This document shows, one piece after another, positions 9,202 to 18,154 of a DNA stretch of 33,249 bases. The notes beneath the pieces were generated by a model. That model saw nothing but the letters and a program-made list of their open reading frames with translations. It was not told where the DNA came from and did not search any database. A program made the translations under genes and the position numbers. The stretch is from Kiloniellaceae bacterium (lineage in GTDB: Bacteria > Pseudomonadota > Alphaproteobacteria > Kiloniellales > Kiloniellaceae), in assembly GCA_028280915.1 (NCBI GenBank), contig JANQKX010000122.1:1-33249 (forward strand), given 5' to 3'. Each line of letters opens with the position of its first letter. Within the stretch, counting starts at the first letter, position 1.

Positions 9202-9824
9202 CAGCGCGCCTCATCCGGCATGAAGCGGGCATCGCCGTGACGGCAGGCCTCCTGCTCGGAAGGACGCTGGTTTTCGTAGCTCCGGAGCCCGGTTTCGGCG
9301 GTGGAGATACCCACATGGTCGCCGAGAGGCCGCGGGCGCTTAACCGCGTGGATGCCCAGACCTTGCAAATAGGATAAAGCGTGCCGGATCGCCGGTTCGA
9401 TCTGATCCTTGACCGCCGGGCGCAAGCTGCCGCCGAAATCTTCCAGTTCCACGGGCTGCACGCCGATCAAAAGCAGGTGCGCGGGGTAATCCCCCATCAT
9501 CTCGGCCATGGCCAAGACTTCCTGAAAGCCCGTCTGGTGCAGGCTCATTTTCTTGGCGCCCAGGAACTTTGGCACCTCATCCCCCTCGACCAGCTTCATC
9601 CGGCCCGGGGTGAGGCCATAGTCGACCGCGTCAAAGACCACCAGAATGTCCGTGGCGCGAATGTGCTCGACCAGGTAGATCCCCTGGGTCCCGCCATCCA
9701 TCAGCCGGACGCCGTCGGGAAAGGCGTATTGGCGGTGCAGACACTCGACGGCGCGAACACCGAAGCCCTCGTCCGCCCACAGCAGGTTTCCTATGCCCAG
9801 AATGAGAGCGCGGGGTTCGCCCAT
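9201..9824 (-). CDS. hupD: HupD, hydrogenase maturation endopeptidase
   Basis: ALILGIGNLLWADEGFGVRAVE, MDGGTQGIYLVE, FDAVDYGLTPG, SLHQTGFQEVLA. Confidence 0.95.
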   Translation of the reverse strand: MGEPRALILGIGNLLWADEGFGVRAVECLHRQYAFPDGVRLMDGGTQGIYLVEHIRATDILVVFDAVDYGLTPGRMKLVEGDEVPKFLGAKKMSLHQTGFQEVLAMAEMMGDYPAHLLLIGVQPVELEDFGGSLRPAVKDQIEPAIRHALSYLQGLGIHAVKRPRPLGDHVGISTAETGLRSYENQRPSEQEACRHGDARFMPDEAR

Positions 9825-9862
9825 GTCATCCTCCCATATTCTTGTCGTTTTACCGTCTTCTT

Positions 9863-9878
9863 TGCAAAGCCGGTGCCA
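9863..9878 (-). promoter_or_regulatory. Predicted sigma54 promoter of hupD
   Basis: Minus-strand reading TGGCAC-CGGCT-TTGCA matches TGGCAC-N5-TTGCA exactly; about 40 bp upstream of the hupD ATG. Confidence 0.8.
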
Positions 9879-9957
9879 GTTTGGCCCTCCGCGATAAAGC
9901 CTTGAGTTTTATGGGTTTTACGGCAATTCGAAATTCTGGGATATGATCTAGCGCAAA

Positions 9958-9985
9958 CCACTCTTCCATTTTTTTGGAAAAGTGG
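9958..9985. repeat. Inverted repeat upstream of the hupD sigma54 promoter; possible activator-binding site
   Basis: CCACTCTTCC-ATTTTTTT-GGAAAAGTGG, 10 bp arms with one mismatch, 80-107 bp upstream of the -24 element. Confidence 0.5.
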
Positions 9986-10081
9986 AAAGAAACCATCCAA
10001 ATCGAGGCCGTGGCGCGTTGAGCCTCATGCCTTGGCAGGCCAAAAGTGGCAGCTTGCTTATCAACTCGGCCCAAAACACTC

Positions 10082-10114
10082 AAAAAAAGCGGGGGCGGTA
10101 GTGACCGACCCCCG
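10082..10114 (-). terminator. Intrinsic terminator downstream of hupC
   Basis: Minus-strand reading CGGGGGTCGGT-CACT-ACCGCCCCCG (10 bp stem, one bulge) followed by C and TTTTTTT. Confidence 0.85.
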
Positions 10115-10155
10115 GAAGTTGATAAGGAAGAAGCAGATTTTCTTGAGACTTAGGA

Positions 10156-10902
10156 TCAGTCCAGGTCGTCCGCCGGGCGGGTGTCCTTGAACATGCGCCA
10201 GCCGGAAATCATGGAACTCACGATGCTTTGGCGCGACATGATGTCTTCCCGGATCGCCACGTAGACGTGGATGATCACAAAGATGACGATGTACCACATG
10301 CCCAGGTGATGGAAGGTGTGCAGGTCCTGGCTGTTGCCGAACAGCGGGATCACCCAGCTGGAAAACAGAACGTACTGCCAGGAATCCATGCCGGTACCCT
10401 CCCCATAGAGGGCCAGGCCCGTGATCATCATGAACACCAAGCCCCACAGCAACATGACGTGCATCACCAAGGTCGCCAGCGGGTTGTGGCCGATGTATTT
10501 CTTGGGCTCGCGCTCCAGGAAGCTGTACCACCGCACTTCGTGCCAGACCTCCCGCCACCAGGCTCCGCTCCAGACCTTGGGAAGGAACATTTGTCGGGCA
10601 TGGTGATTGCCCACGATGGCCCAATAAACCCGCAGGAGAAAGCCCACGATCAGAATGTAGCCCGCGGCGAAATGGGCAAAGCGGATGTAGCCCATGAGGA
10701 AGTTGTCGCTGGCCTCCCCGGGCACCGACGGCAAGGGCGACGCGATGAAATAGCCGGTCACGCAGAGCACGAGGATGGACAGGGCGTTCACCCAGTGCCA
10801 CAGGCGCACCGGCGCCTCATAAACATAGACGGCTTCTTGCAGTTGGCCCTCGCCCGCCCTGTCATCGATGGGGGCGTCGGTTTGTGTGTTCACGCTCATC
10901 AC
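10156..10902 (-). CDS. hupC: HupC, cytochrome b subunit of [NiFe]-hydrogenase
   Basis: 248 aa, multiple TM segments; YVYEAPVRLWHWVNALSILVLCVTGYFI, FHHLGMWYIVIFVIIHVYVAIREDIMSRQSIVSSMISGWR. Confidence 0.95.
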   Translation of the reverse strand: MMSVNTQTDAPIDDRAGEGQLQEAVYVYEAPVRLWHWVNALSILVLCVTGYFIASPLPSVPGEASDNFLMGYIRFAHFAAGYILIVGFLLRVYWAIVGNHHARQMFLPKVWSGAWWREVWHEVRWYSFLEREPKKYIGHNPLATLVMHVMLLWGLVFMMITGLALYGEGTGMDSWQYVLFSSWVIPLFGNSQDLHTFHHLGMWYIVIFVIIHVYVAIREDIMSRQSIVSSMISGWRMFKDTRPADDLD

Positions 10903-10912
10903 ATGCCCCCTT

Positions 10913-12709
10913 TCAGCGCACCTTGACCTTGGCCAGCTCCCGCCCGTCTTCGCTCATCACGTGGGTCGAGCAAGCCAGGCAAGGATCGAAGCTGTGAATC
11001 GTACGCAGGATTTCCACCGGTTCCTCCGCCCGCGCCACCTTGGTGTTGAGCAGGGAAGCCTCAAAAGCGCCGATGTTGCCTTCGTTGTCCCGCGGGCTGC
11101 CGTTCCAGGTGGTGGGCACCACGCACTGGTAAAGGTCGATCTTGGCATCCTTAATCTTGATCCAGTGGGCCAAGGCCCCGCGTGGCGCCTCGGTGAAGCC
11201 CACGCCCTTAACCTCCGACGGCCAGGTCTTGGGGTCCCACATGGTCACGTTAGCGGTGTTGGAATCCCCCGCCTTGACGTTGGCGATGAGCTTATCCTGG
11301 AAGTACTTCATCTTGTGGGCCGCCCACTGGGCCTCCAAGGCACGGGCCGCGGTCCGGCCCAGGGTGGAGAACAGGGCGTCCACCGGCACGTCCAGTGTTT
11401 TCAGCACCAGCTGGATTTGCTCGGTATAGTCCTCCCGCCCCATGGCATAACCGATGATGTAGCGGGCCAAGGGGCCCACCTCCATGGCGTGGCCTTTCCA
11501 GCGGGGCGCCTTGATCCAGGAGTACTTGCCGCTTTCGTCCAGCTCTTCAATGTGCGTCCGCGAGCCCTTGGTGGCCGGCCCCAGCTCATAGTTGGGCTCG
11601 GTGACCCCATCCCAAGGATGCAGGCCCTTGCTCTCATCCGCGTAGCTGTACCAGGAATGGGGCACGAACTCTTGGATCTGGTTGGGGTCGCGCAGGTCCA
11701 CCTCGTGCACTTCTTCCAATTTACCGTTGATGATGGCCCCGCGGGGCATCATCAGATTTTCCGGCGAATAGTCGCTGGCATTCTCGGGAATATCCCCATA
11801 GGACAGCACCGATTGGTTGGCCAAACCACCGCCATAGAGCCAGCCCTTGTAAAACTGGCCGATGGCCAAGAGGTCCGGAATGTAAACATTGTCGATGAAC
11901 TCGATGGTCTGGTCGATGACCGAGTTCACGAAATTGAGCCGCTCCATGTTGACGGCGCCCACCGCGCCCGTATCGTTCACGTTGATGGAACAGGGCACGC
12001 CGCCCACCAGCCAATTGGGGTGGGGATCCTTGCCGCCATAGACGGTGCGGATTTTCATGATGTGGGCCTGGAAATCCAGCGCTTCCAGATAGTGGGTCAC
12101 GGCCATCAAATTGGCTTCCGGCGGCAAGAGATAGGCCGGGTTGGTCCAGTAGCCGTTCTTGAAGGGCCCCAGCTGGCCGCTTTCGACAAACTTTAGCAAG
12201 CGATTTTGAATGTCCCTGAAATATCCGGGAGAGGATTTGGCGTGCTTGGGCGCCACGGCCATTTGCAGCTCCGAGGTGGCCTTGGGGTCGGCCTTCAAGG
12301 CCGTGATCGGATTGACCCAATCCAGGGCATGCAAATGGTAAAAATGCACCAGATGGTCATGCACCTGCAGGCAGAGCTGCATGATGTTGCGGATTGAGTT
12401 GGCGTTGTCCGGGATCTCAATGCCCAGGGCGTCTTCCACGCAGCGCACCGAGGTCAAGGCATGGGTGCCCGTGCACACGCCGCAAATGCGCTGGGTGAAG
12501 GCCCAGGCATCGCGCGGGTCGCGGCCTTTCAGGATCACTTCCAGCCCCCGCCACATGGTGCCGGTGGAGACCGCGTTGCGGATGATGTTATCGTCATCCA
12601 CGTTTACCTCGCAGCGCATGTGGCCTTCGATGCGGGTGACCGGATCTACCACGACACGCTGACCGGATTTGTCGAGGGTAAAGCCGTTCGGCGTTTGCAT
12701 GGTGCTCAT
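10913..12709 (-). CDS. hupL: HupL, [NiFe]-hydrogenase large subunit
   Basis: [17 protein letters not shown]-terminal and [25 protein letters not shown]-terminal NiFe motifs with cleavable tail. Confidence 0.99.
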   Translation of the reverse strand: MSTMQTPNGFTLDKSGQRVVVDPVTRIEGHMRCEVNVDDDNIIRNAVSTGTMWRGLEVILKGRDPRDAWAFTQRICGVCTGTHALTSVRCVEDALGIEIPDNANSIRNIMQLCLQVHDHLVHFYHLHALDWVNPITALKADPKATSELQMAVAPKHAKSSPGYFRDIQNRLLKFVESGQLGPFKNGYWTNPAYLLPPEANLMAVTHYLEALDFQAHIMKIRTVYGGKDPHPNWLVGGVPCSINVNDTGAVGAVNMERLNFVNSVIDQTIEFIDNVYIPDLLAIGQFYKGWLYGGGLANQSVLSYGDIPENASDYSPENLMMPRGAIINGKLEEVHEVDLRDPNQIQEFVPHSWYSYADESKGLHPWDGVTEPNYELGPATKGSRTHIEELDESGKYSWIKAPRWKGHAMEVGPLARYIIGYAMGREDYTEQIQLVLKTLDVPVDALFSTLGRTAARALEAQWAAHKMKYFQDKLIANVKAGDSNTANVTMWDPKTWPSEVKGVGFTEAPRGALAHWIKIKDAKIDLYQCVVPTTWNGSPRDNEGNIGAFEASLLNTKVARAEEPVEILRTIHSFDPCLACSTHVMSEDGRELAKVKVR

Positions 12710-13785
12710 TTGTCCTGCCCTCCCTTTTCAGTCAAGCGTTTCACCGCGCTGATGCCGGCATGCACGGCGACCCCGGCGCCAACCACGCCGGCCGCCGCCA
12801 GGCCCACGTCGTCGGCGTTGGCTTCGACGCCAAACTGGTGAATATTTGTCAAGCGATCGTAGAAAGATCCGTTGTCCCAGAAGCCGTCTTCCGAGCAACC
12901 GATGCAGCCATGGCCCGACTGAATCGGGAATGAGAGACCGCCGTTCCATCTGACCGTGGAACAGGCGTTATAAGTGGTCGGACCCTTGCAGCCCATTTTA
13001 TAGAGGCAATAGCCCTTGCGCGCGCCCTCGTCGTCCCAGGCCTCCACGAATTGTCCCGCGTCGAAATGGGGCCGGCGATAGCACTTGTCGTGAATGCGCT
13101 GGCTATAGAACATCTTCGGGCGGCCCTGGCGGTCCAGGTCCGGCAGTTGGCCAAAGGTCGCCATATAGGTCACCACCGCGGTCATCACCTCCGGAATGGG
13201 CGGGCACCCGGGCACCTTCACGATGGGTTTGTCGGTGATCACCTTGTGGATGGGCACCGCCTGGGTCGGGTTCGGCCGGGCCGCCTGCACACAGCCCCAG
13301 GAGGCGCAGGACCCCCAGGAGATGATGGCCTTACAGTCCTGGGCGGCGAATCTCAGTTGGTCCAGGTAAGGCTTGCCCGCGATGATGCAGTACATGCCGT
13401 CTTCGTTCAGCGGCGGATTGCCTTCGCAGGCGAGGATGTATTCGCCTTTATAGTCCCGAACGATTTCCTCGATGATGGCCTCGGCCTGGTGTCCGGCCGC
13501 CGCCATGATGGTGTCATCGTAATCCAGGGAGATCATGGACAAGATCACGTCCTTGGCCAGGGGGTGGGCCGAGCGGATAAAGGCTTCCGAGCAGCAGGTG
13601 CATTCCAGACCATGCAGCCACAGCACCGGGGTGCGCGGCTTGGTTTCCAAGGCATGGGCCATCTTGGACGCCATGGACGGCCCCATGCCCATGGCCGCCG
13701 CAGTCAGGCTGCAGAATTTCAGGAAGCTCCGGCGGGTTACCCCCTGGCGCCGCAGCACGTCGTAAAAGGTCTCTCTCATGATCAT
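12706..13785 (-). CDS. hupS: HupS, [NiFe]-hydrogenase small subunit with Tat signal
   Basis: Tat motif [35 protein letters not shown]-terminal hydrophobic anchor. Start is likely at 13785 or 13779 because GGGAGGG, a probable RBS, lies inside the longer ORF that begins at 13794. Confidence 0.98.
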   Translation of the reverse strand: MIMRETFYDVLRRQGVTRRSFLKFCSLTAAAMGMGPSMASKMAHALETKPRTPVLWLHGLECTCCSEAFIRSAHPLAKDVILSMISLDYDDTIMAAAGHQAEAIIEEIVRDYKGEYILACEGNPPLNEDGMYCIIAGKPYLDQLRFAAQDCKAIISWGSCASWGCVQAARPNPTQAVPIHKVITDKPIVKVPGCPPIPEVMTAVVTYMATFGQLPDLDRQGRPKMFYSQRIHDKCYRRPHFDAGQFVEAWDDEGARKGYCLYKMGCKGPTTYNACSTVRWNGGLSFPIQSGHGCIGCSEDGFWDNGSFYDRLTNIHQFGVEANADDVGLAAAGVVGAGVAVHAGISAVKRLTEKGGQDK

Positions 13786-13875
13786 CCCTCCCATTGCCCT
13801 TTTGCCAAGCCCCGACGGGGCAAGGCCCTAAAAGACACGGCCGGGCAGTTCGCCGGCTTCTTTCAAGGCCCATCA

Positions 13876-13891
13876 TGCAAGGCCCGGGCCA
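13876..13891 (-). promoter_or_regulatory. Predicted sigma54 promoter of hupSLC
   Basis: Minus-strand reading TGGCCC-GGGCC-TTGCA: GG/GC core with correct spacing, 5/6 match at -24; about 90 bp upstream of the hupS start. Confidence 0.68.
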
Positions 13892-14279
13892 GTTTCTGAT
13901 TTTTGTTTATTGTTAAGCAGTTGGGCCGAATTCGGAAGGCAGCAAACATCGGCGCCATGGTATCTCGTTTCCGATCCCGCCGCTGAATGGAAAGCAAGTT
14001 TCCAATTGATCCGAGCCAATTCACCCGGACAACAATTTTCGCAGCGAAGCAAGACTGCGGCCGTGCAATTGATCGAACCGGCGCCCGCCAACACCATCGT
14101 TCAAGAAGCCGTCGGGCGCGCCGCGCGTACGGCAAGTGGGAAAGCAAAGAGGGCGTTCAGAAGACGTTAATCTGCCTGAAAGAAAGCGTTCATGTTGGAG
14201 TCATGACCAATTCATCAATTGGGTGTTAGAGCATTGGGAAACCGCTCAACAGAACGCGTTATTGAGGGAGATATGGCAT

Positions 14280-14640
14280 GACCAACGGTGTTTCTGATTT
14301 TTGCGTTGATGTTCCGGCCAATGATGACTTGCGAGATCGGGCCGCTCATCAATCTGCTGCGGCGCAGTCCGGGCCGGGCATTGACCGTGGGTTTGGCCGC
14401 CCCCCGATGACAGCACCGTTGAGGCCGTGGCCCGCGAGTACGGCTTAGGTGGCCTGTTGGAGCACGGTGTCGCACTTAAAACGGGTAATCTGTGAAAGCA
14501 AGGCAACAATCCTTGTGGTGACACATGACCCGGCCTTGGCCTATTGTTGTGAGAGTGTGTGGATCGTGGATCAGGTTCGGATCGAGGCGGCAGGCAATCC
14601 CCGGCGAATATTGGAACGAAATCTAAACTCGGTGGCTTAA
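14280..14640 (+). pseudogene. Degraded ABC-transporter ATP-binding protein remnant
   Basis: C-terminal KATILVVTHDPALAYCCESVWIVDQVRIEA (H-loop region) ending at TAA 14640; upstream frame reads DSTVEAVAREYGLGGLLEHGVALKTG. No P-loop, signature or Walker B seen between fragments. Confidence 0.5.
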
Positions 14641-14686
14641 ATTCGTCGCATTGGGTCACAAATGGTCCGGAAAGGACAGGTCGACG

Positions 14687-16276
14687 ATGCGCATGGTATC
14701 AAAACTATATCTTTCCTTCGGAATACTATTGGTGATCAGCCTGGCCAGCGTTGTCCTGGCCATCTGGAGCGCGCGCCAGTTCGCCGACGCCCAGAAACGC
14801 ACTGATTTCGCCCAACAACAGTATGAAACCTATCTGTCCCTGTCCAACCACACCTATCACCTGTTTAAGCAGTTCGCCGATGCCATGCTCATCGGGGACC
14901 GGGACGAGGGCTTGGGGGAACGGCGACTAATCGAAGAGATCAAGAAGGACATCGCCTTTTTGCGCCGCCTCACAGGACAAGAGATTCAGTTCGTCGGGGA
15001 AGAGGAAGAAGAAGAGATCGAGGAACTGGACCGCATCTCCCTCATAGACCACCAAATCAACGCCCTCTTGCGCGAGTATGATGCCTTTGTGAACGCGTCG
15101 GAAACCGACACCCTGCCCACCAACTGGCGGCGGCTTTCCCTGGTGTTGGATGAAAAGGTGGAGCGGCATTTCAATATCTTAATCGAGGAGGCACTGGAAG
15201 ACGAAGCATCGGAAGTGGCCGCGGTTCGCGCCTATTCCGCGCGGCAATCGAGAAACTTTCAGTTGGCGGCCGCCGGCTTCGGGCTCATTGCCGTGATCGC
15301 GGCGGGGCTAAGCCTGCTGATACTGGTGCGCAACATTCGTGGACCCATCGACAAGCTGATCGGCGGCGCGCGGGCATTGGCAGCGGGCGATCTGGACCAT
15401 CGCATCGCCGAGGGCGGTAAAACTGAGCTGGAGGATGTGGGGCGCGCCTTCAATCGCATGGCCGACGAACTGTCCCAAAGGGCCGCCGTCTTGGCAGGGA
15501 CAAACGCGGAACTGGAGCGAGCCGTCAAACGCCGGACCGGGGAACTAGAACAAGTCTTGGCGGAATTGAAGGCCAACGAAAACAACCGCCGGCGCTTGTT
15601 GGCCGATGTCAGCCACGAGTTGCGCACGCCCTTGACCATCATCAAAGGCGAGGCCGACATTGCCCTGCGCGGCGGTGAAAAATCCCCGCAGTTTTATCGG
15701 GAAGCCTTGGAGAAGTCCCGCGACGCCGCCGTTCACACCGCGCGTATCGTCGACGATCTGCTGTTTATCGCCCGGCGGGAAGTGGGCGAGACCCGCCTTA
15801 AACTCGAACGGGTCAACCTAGCCGGTCTGTTGCCTGAAATCATCGAAGAGGCTAGCGCCCTCATCAGCACGAAGCACTTGGAACTGACGATCAACTGTCC
15901 GCAAGACAACACCATGGCCAGCATCGATCCCAATCGTATCCGGCAAGTGATCGTTATCCTGTTGGACAACGCGGTGCGGTATGGGGCTTCGGAAGTGGAG
16001 ATCGGACTCCACGAGGCGGTCTCGGGCTTTGCCATTTTGGTTTCAGACAACGGTCCGGGCATGACGGAGGAGGAGATTTCCCGGGCCTTTGACCGGTTTT
16101 TCAGGGGCAGCAACGCCACCGAGCGCTACCAAGACGGCGCCGGCCTTGGACTTCCCGTCGCCAAGGCCATCGTGGAGGCTCACGACGGCACCATTGGCAT
16201 CACCTGCGAGGAAGGCAAAGGCACGACGATTACCATCATGCTGCCTCAACGCACCAAACTCAAAGCCGTCTCATGA
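14687..16276 (+). CDS. Membrane sensor histidine kinase (HAMP, HisKA, HATPase_c)
   Basis: Two TM segments, HAMP, H-box DVSHELRTPLTIIKGEAD, DNGPGMTEEEI and GAGLGLPVAKAI. Probable start MRMVSKLYLSFG at 14687. Confidence 0.94.
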   Translation: MRMVSKLYLSFGILLVISLASVVLAIWSARQFADAQKRTDFAQQQYETYLSLSNHTYHLFKQFADAMLIGDRDEGLGERRLIEEIKKDIAFLRRLTGQEIQFVGEEEEEEIEELDRISLIDHQINALLREYDAFVNASETDTLPTNWRRLSLVLDEKVERHFNILIEEALEDEASEVAAVRAYSARQSRNFQLAAAGFGLIAVIAAGLSLLILVRNIRGPIDKLIGGARALAAGDLDHRIAEGGKTELEDVGRAFNRMADELSQRAAVLAGTNAELERAVKRRTGELEQVLAELKANENNRRRLLADVSHELRTPLTIIKGEADIALRGGEKSPQFYREALEKSRDAAVHTARIVDDLLFIARREVGETRLKLERVNLAGLLPEIIEEASALISTKHLELTINCPQDNTMASIDPNRIRQVIVILLDNAVRYGASEVEIGLHEAVSGFAILVSDNGPGMTEEEISRAFDRFFRGSNATERYQDGAGLGLPVAKAIVEAHDGTIGITCEEGKGTTITIMLPQRTKLKAVS

Positions 16277-16956
16277 ATTTGCTTTTGGTCGAGGACGAGG
16301 CCGCTGTCGCCAGTTTTTTAAGACGGGGCCTGAGGTCCGAGGGCTGGACCGTCTCGCTGGCAGGTAGCGGCGAAACAGCCCTTGAGATGTTGGCCGGCCA
16401 CTCTTTTGACATCGTGGTTTTGGACCTCATGCTGCCGGGCCTATCGGGTCAGGAGGTTTGCCAGCGGACCCGGGCCAAAGGCGATGTCACGCCGATTCTC
16501 ATGTTGACGGCCCTCGGCGACCCAAAAGATCGGGTGGCCGGCCTGCGGCTGGGCGCCGATGACTATCTTCCAAAACCATTCGACTTTGACGAGTTGATCG
16601 CCCGCATCGAAGCCTTGATCCGTCGGGCGGGCTATGTGGAAGCCAGGGGCACCGAAACCAACTTGCTGGTGGTGGGCGAACTGACCTTCGACACCCAATC
16701 CCTTCAAGTGACCTGCGCCGGCCGCACCATCGAGTTATCCGCCCGGGAGCGGGAGATGCTTCATCTCCTCATGTCCAACCCGGGCAAGGTTTTTTCACGG
16801 GAGCTGATCCTCAACAGTCTTTGGAACGTTCATGAAGATCCCTTGACCAACGTCGTGGACGTTTACATGAGCCGTTTGCGCAAAAAGCTGGGGCCACATG
16901 GGGACATGATCAACACGGTTCGCGGCGCGGGATACCGTATATCCGCCAAACCATGA
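16273..16956 (+). CDS. OmpR/PhoB-family response regulator
   Basis: LLVEDEAAVASFL, VVLDLMLPGLSG, MLTALGDPKDRV, winged-helix C-terminus NVVDVYMSRLRKKLG; ATGA overlap with the kinase gene. Confidence 0.96.
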   Translation: MNLLLVEDEAAVASFLRRGLRSEGWTVSLAGSGETALEMLAGHSFDIVVLDLMLPGLSGQEVCQRTRAKGDVTPILMLTALGDPKDRVAGLRLGADDYLPKPFDFDELIARIEALIRRAGYVEARGTETNLLVVGELTFDTQSLQVTCAGRTIELSAREREMLHLLMSNPGKVFSRELILNSLWNVHEDPLTNVVDVYMSRLRKKLGPHGDMINTVRGAGYRISAKP

Positions 16957-16966
16957 AGATGCCTTT

Positions 16967-18154
16967 TTAGAGCGCGGCCGCCTTTCGGAACGAACCCGTG
17001 GCCGTTTGCCCTTGTTCCAACGCGCCCTTCATGCGTTGGGCATACCACTGGCCAAAATGGGCAACATTCGGCTCCAGATCCAGGCAATACCGCCCCGCCA
17101 CGGCGAAGGGAGATTCCTGGCCCCGCTGCTGACGCTCCAGCGCCGGGAGGTCTTCCGCCAGAGCGGCGTCCATGCGCTGATAGTAAACGTCGGCCCGCCT
17201 CTCGAAATCTTCTTGCGCGACCGTCGACTTGGGAAAACAGACCGATTGGACCACGCGGCAGCGGTTGGCTTCCAGCGGCGTGGCTTCATAGACCCAGACC
17301 GCCTCCGTGCTGGCGGCAAAGGTCATGTTGGGAAACAGCCAGGTGTAGCGGGTGCCGCGCGCCGCCCGGCCGGTCAGGCCGGGTATTGGCGGCAGGATAT
17401 GCTCTTGCGCCGACTCAAGCAGCCCGCCGCTGCCCTCCGTCGCACCGAACTGGCTGGCGTAGCGGCCGGTGACGGTGTCGTGCCCATCGGGCGGGGCGTA
17501 GATACTGTCGATGGAATCGGGATGGACGAAAGGCAGATGATAATATTCGTTGAAGACCTCAAGGAATGCCTTCCAATTACACTCGGCCTCGAGTTCAACA
17601 CGGCGGGTCAGAACCAAATCGGGCAGGGACCAAGGGGCATGCAGAGCGGCGAAGTCCCCTAGCCAGGCGTCGATCCCTTCCGTCTCCCCGTTCAGACAGA
17701 TGAAAGCAAAACCTTCGCGCTCCGCCGCCCGGAATTCGAACAGCCCGTACCTTGACTTATCGAAGGACCCATCCTTGGGCATATGGGGCGCTCCCATCAA
17801 GCGCCCGTCCAGGGTATAGGTCCAGCAGTGAAAGGGGCAGCTGATGGTTTTGACCTTGCCGGTCCCCTCCAGGAGTTCGGATCCACGGTGGCGGCAGGTG
17901 TTGGAAAAAACCCTTAGTTGGCCCGTTCGATCCCGCAGCACGATCAGTGGAATACCGGCGATGTTCAGCGCCGAATACTCCCCCGGCGACTTCCATTGGT
18001 CGTGACGGCCGATGCCGATCCAGGACGAAGAGAACACGGCATCCCGCTCCAATCGCGCCAGATCCGGGTCATGGTAACAAGCCGGCGGCAGGGTCGCGGA
18101 GGTGGCAATGGGCGCCTGAACCGCGGCGAACTGGGCGTAAGCATCAATGGTCAT
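16967..18154 (-). CDS. Rieske [2Fe-2S] ring-hydroxylating-type oxygenase, alpha subunit
   Basis: Rieske motif NTCRHRGS...CPFHCWTY; mononuclear Fe site NWKAFLEVFNEYYHLPFVHPDSI. Confidence 0.93.
   Translation of the reverse strand: MTIDAYAQFAAVQAPIATSATLPPACYHDPDLARLERDAVFSSSWIGIGRHDQWKSPGEYSALNIAGIPLIVLRDRTGQLRVFSNTCRHRGSELLEGTGKVKTISCPFHCWTYTLDGRLMGAPHMPKDGSFDKSRYGLFEFRAAEREGFAFICLNGETEGIDAWLGDFAALHAPWSLPDLVLTRRVELEAECNWKAFLEVFNEYYHLPFVHPDSIDSIYAPPDGHDTVTGRYASQFGATEGSGGLLESAQEHILPPIPGLTGRAARGTRYTWLFPNMTFAASTEAVWVYEATPLEANRCRVVQSVCFPKSTVAQEDFERRADVYYQRMDAALAEDLPALERQQRGQESPFAVAGRYCLDLEPNVAHFGQWYAQRMKGALEQGQTATGSFRKAAAL

Noticed and set aside
10868-12196. 442 aa plus-strand ORF antisense to hupL/hupC
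   Set aside because: Gly/His/Val-rich shadow of the HupL codons with no recognisable domain.
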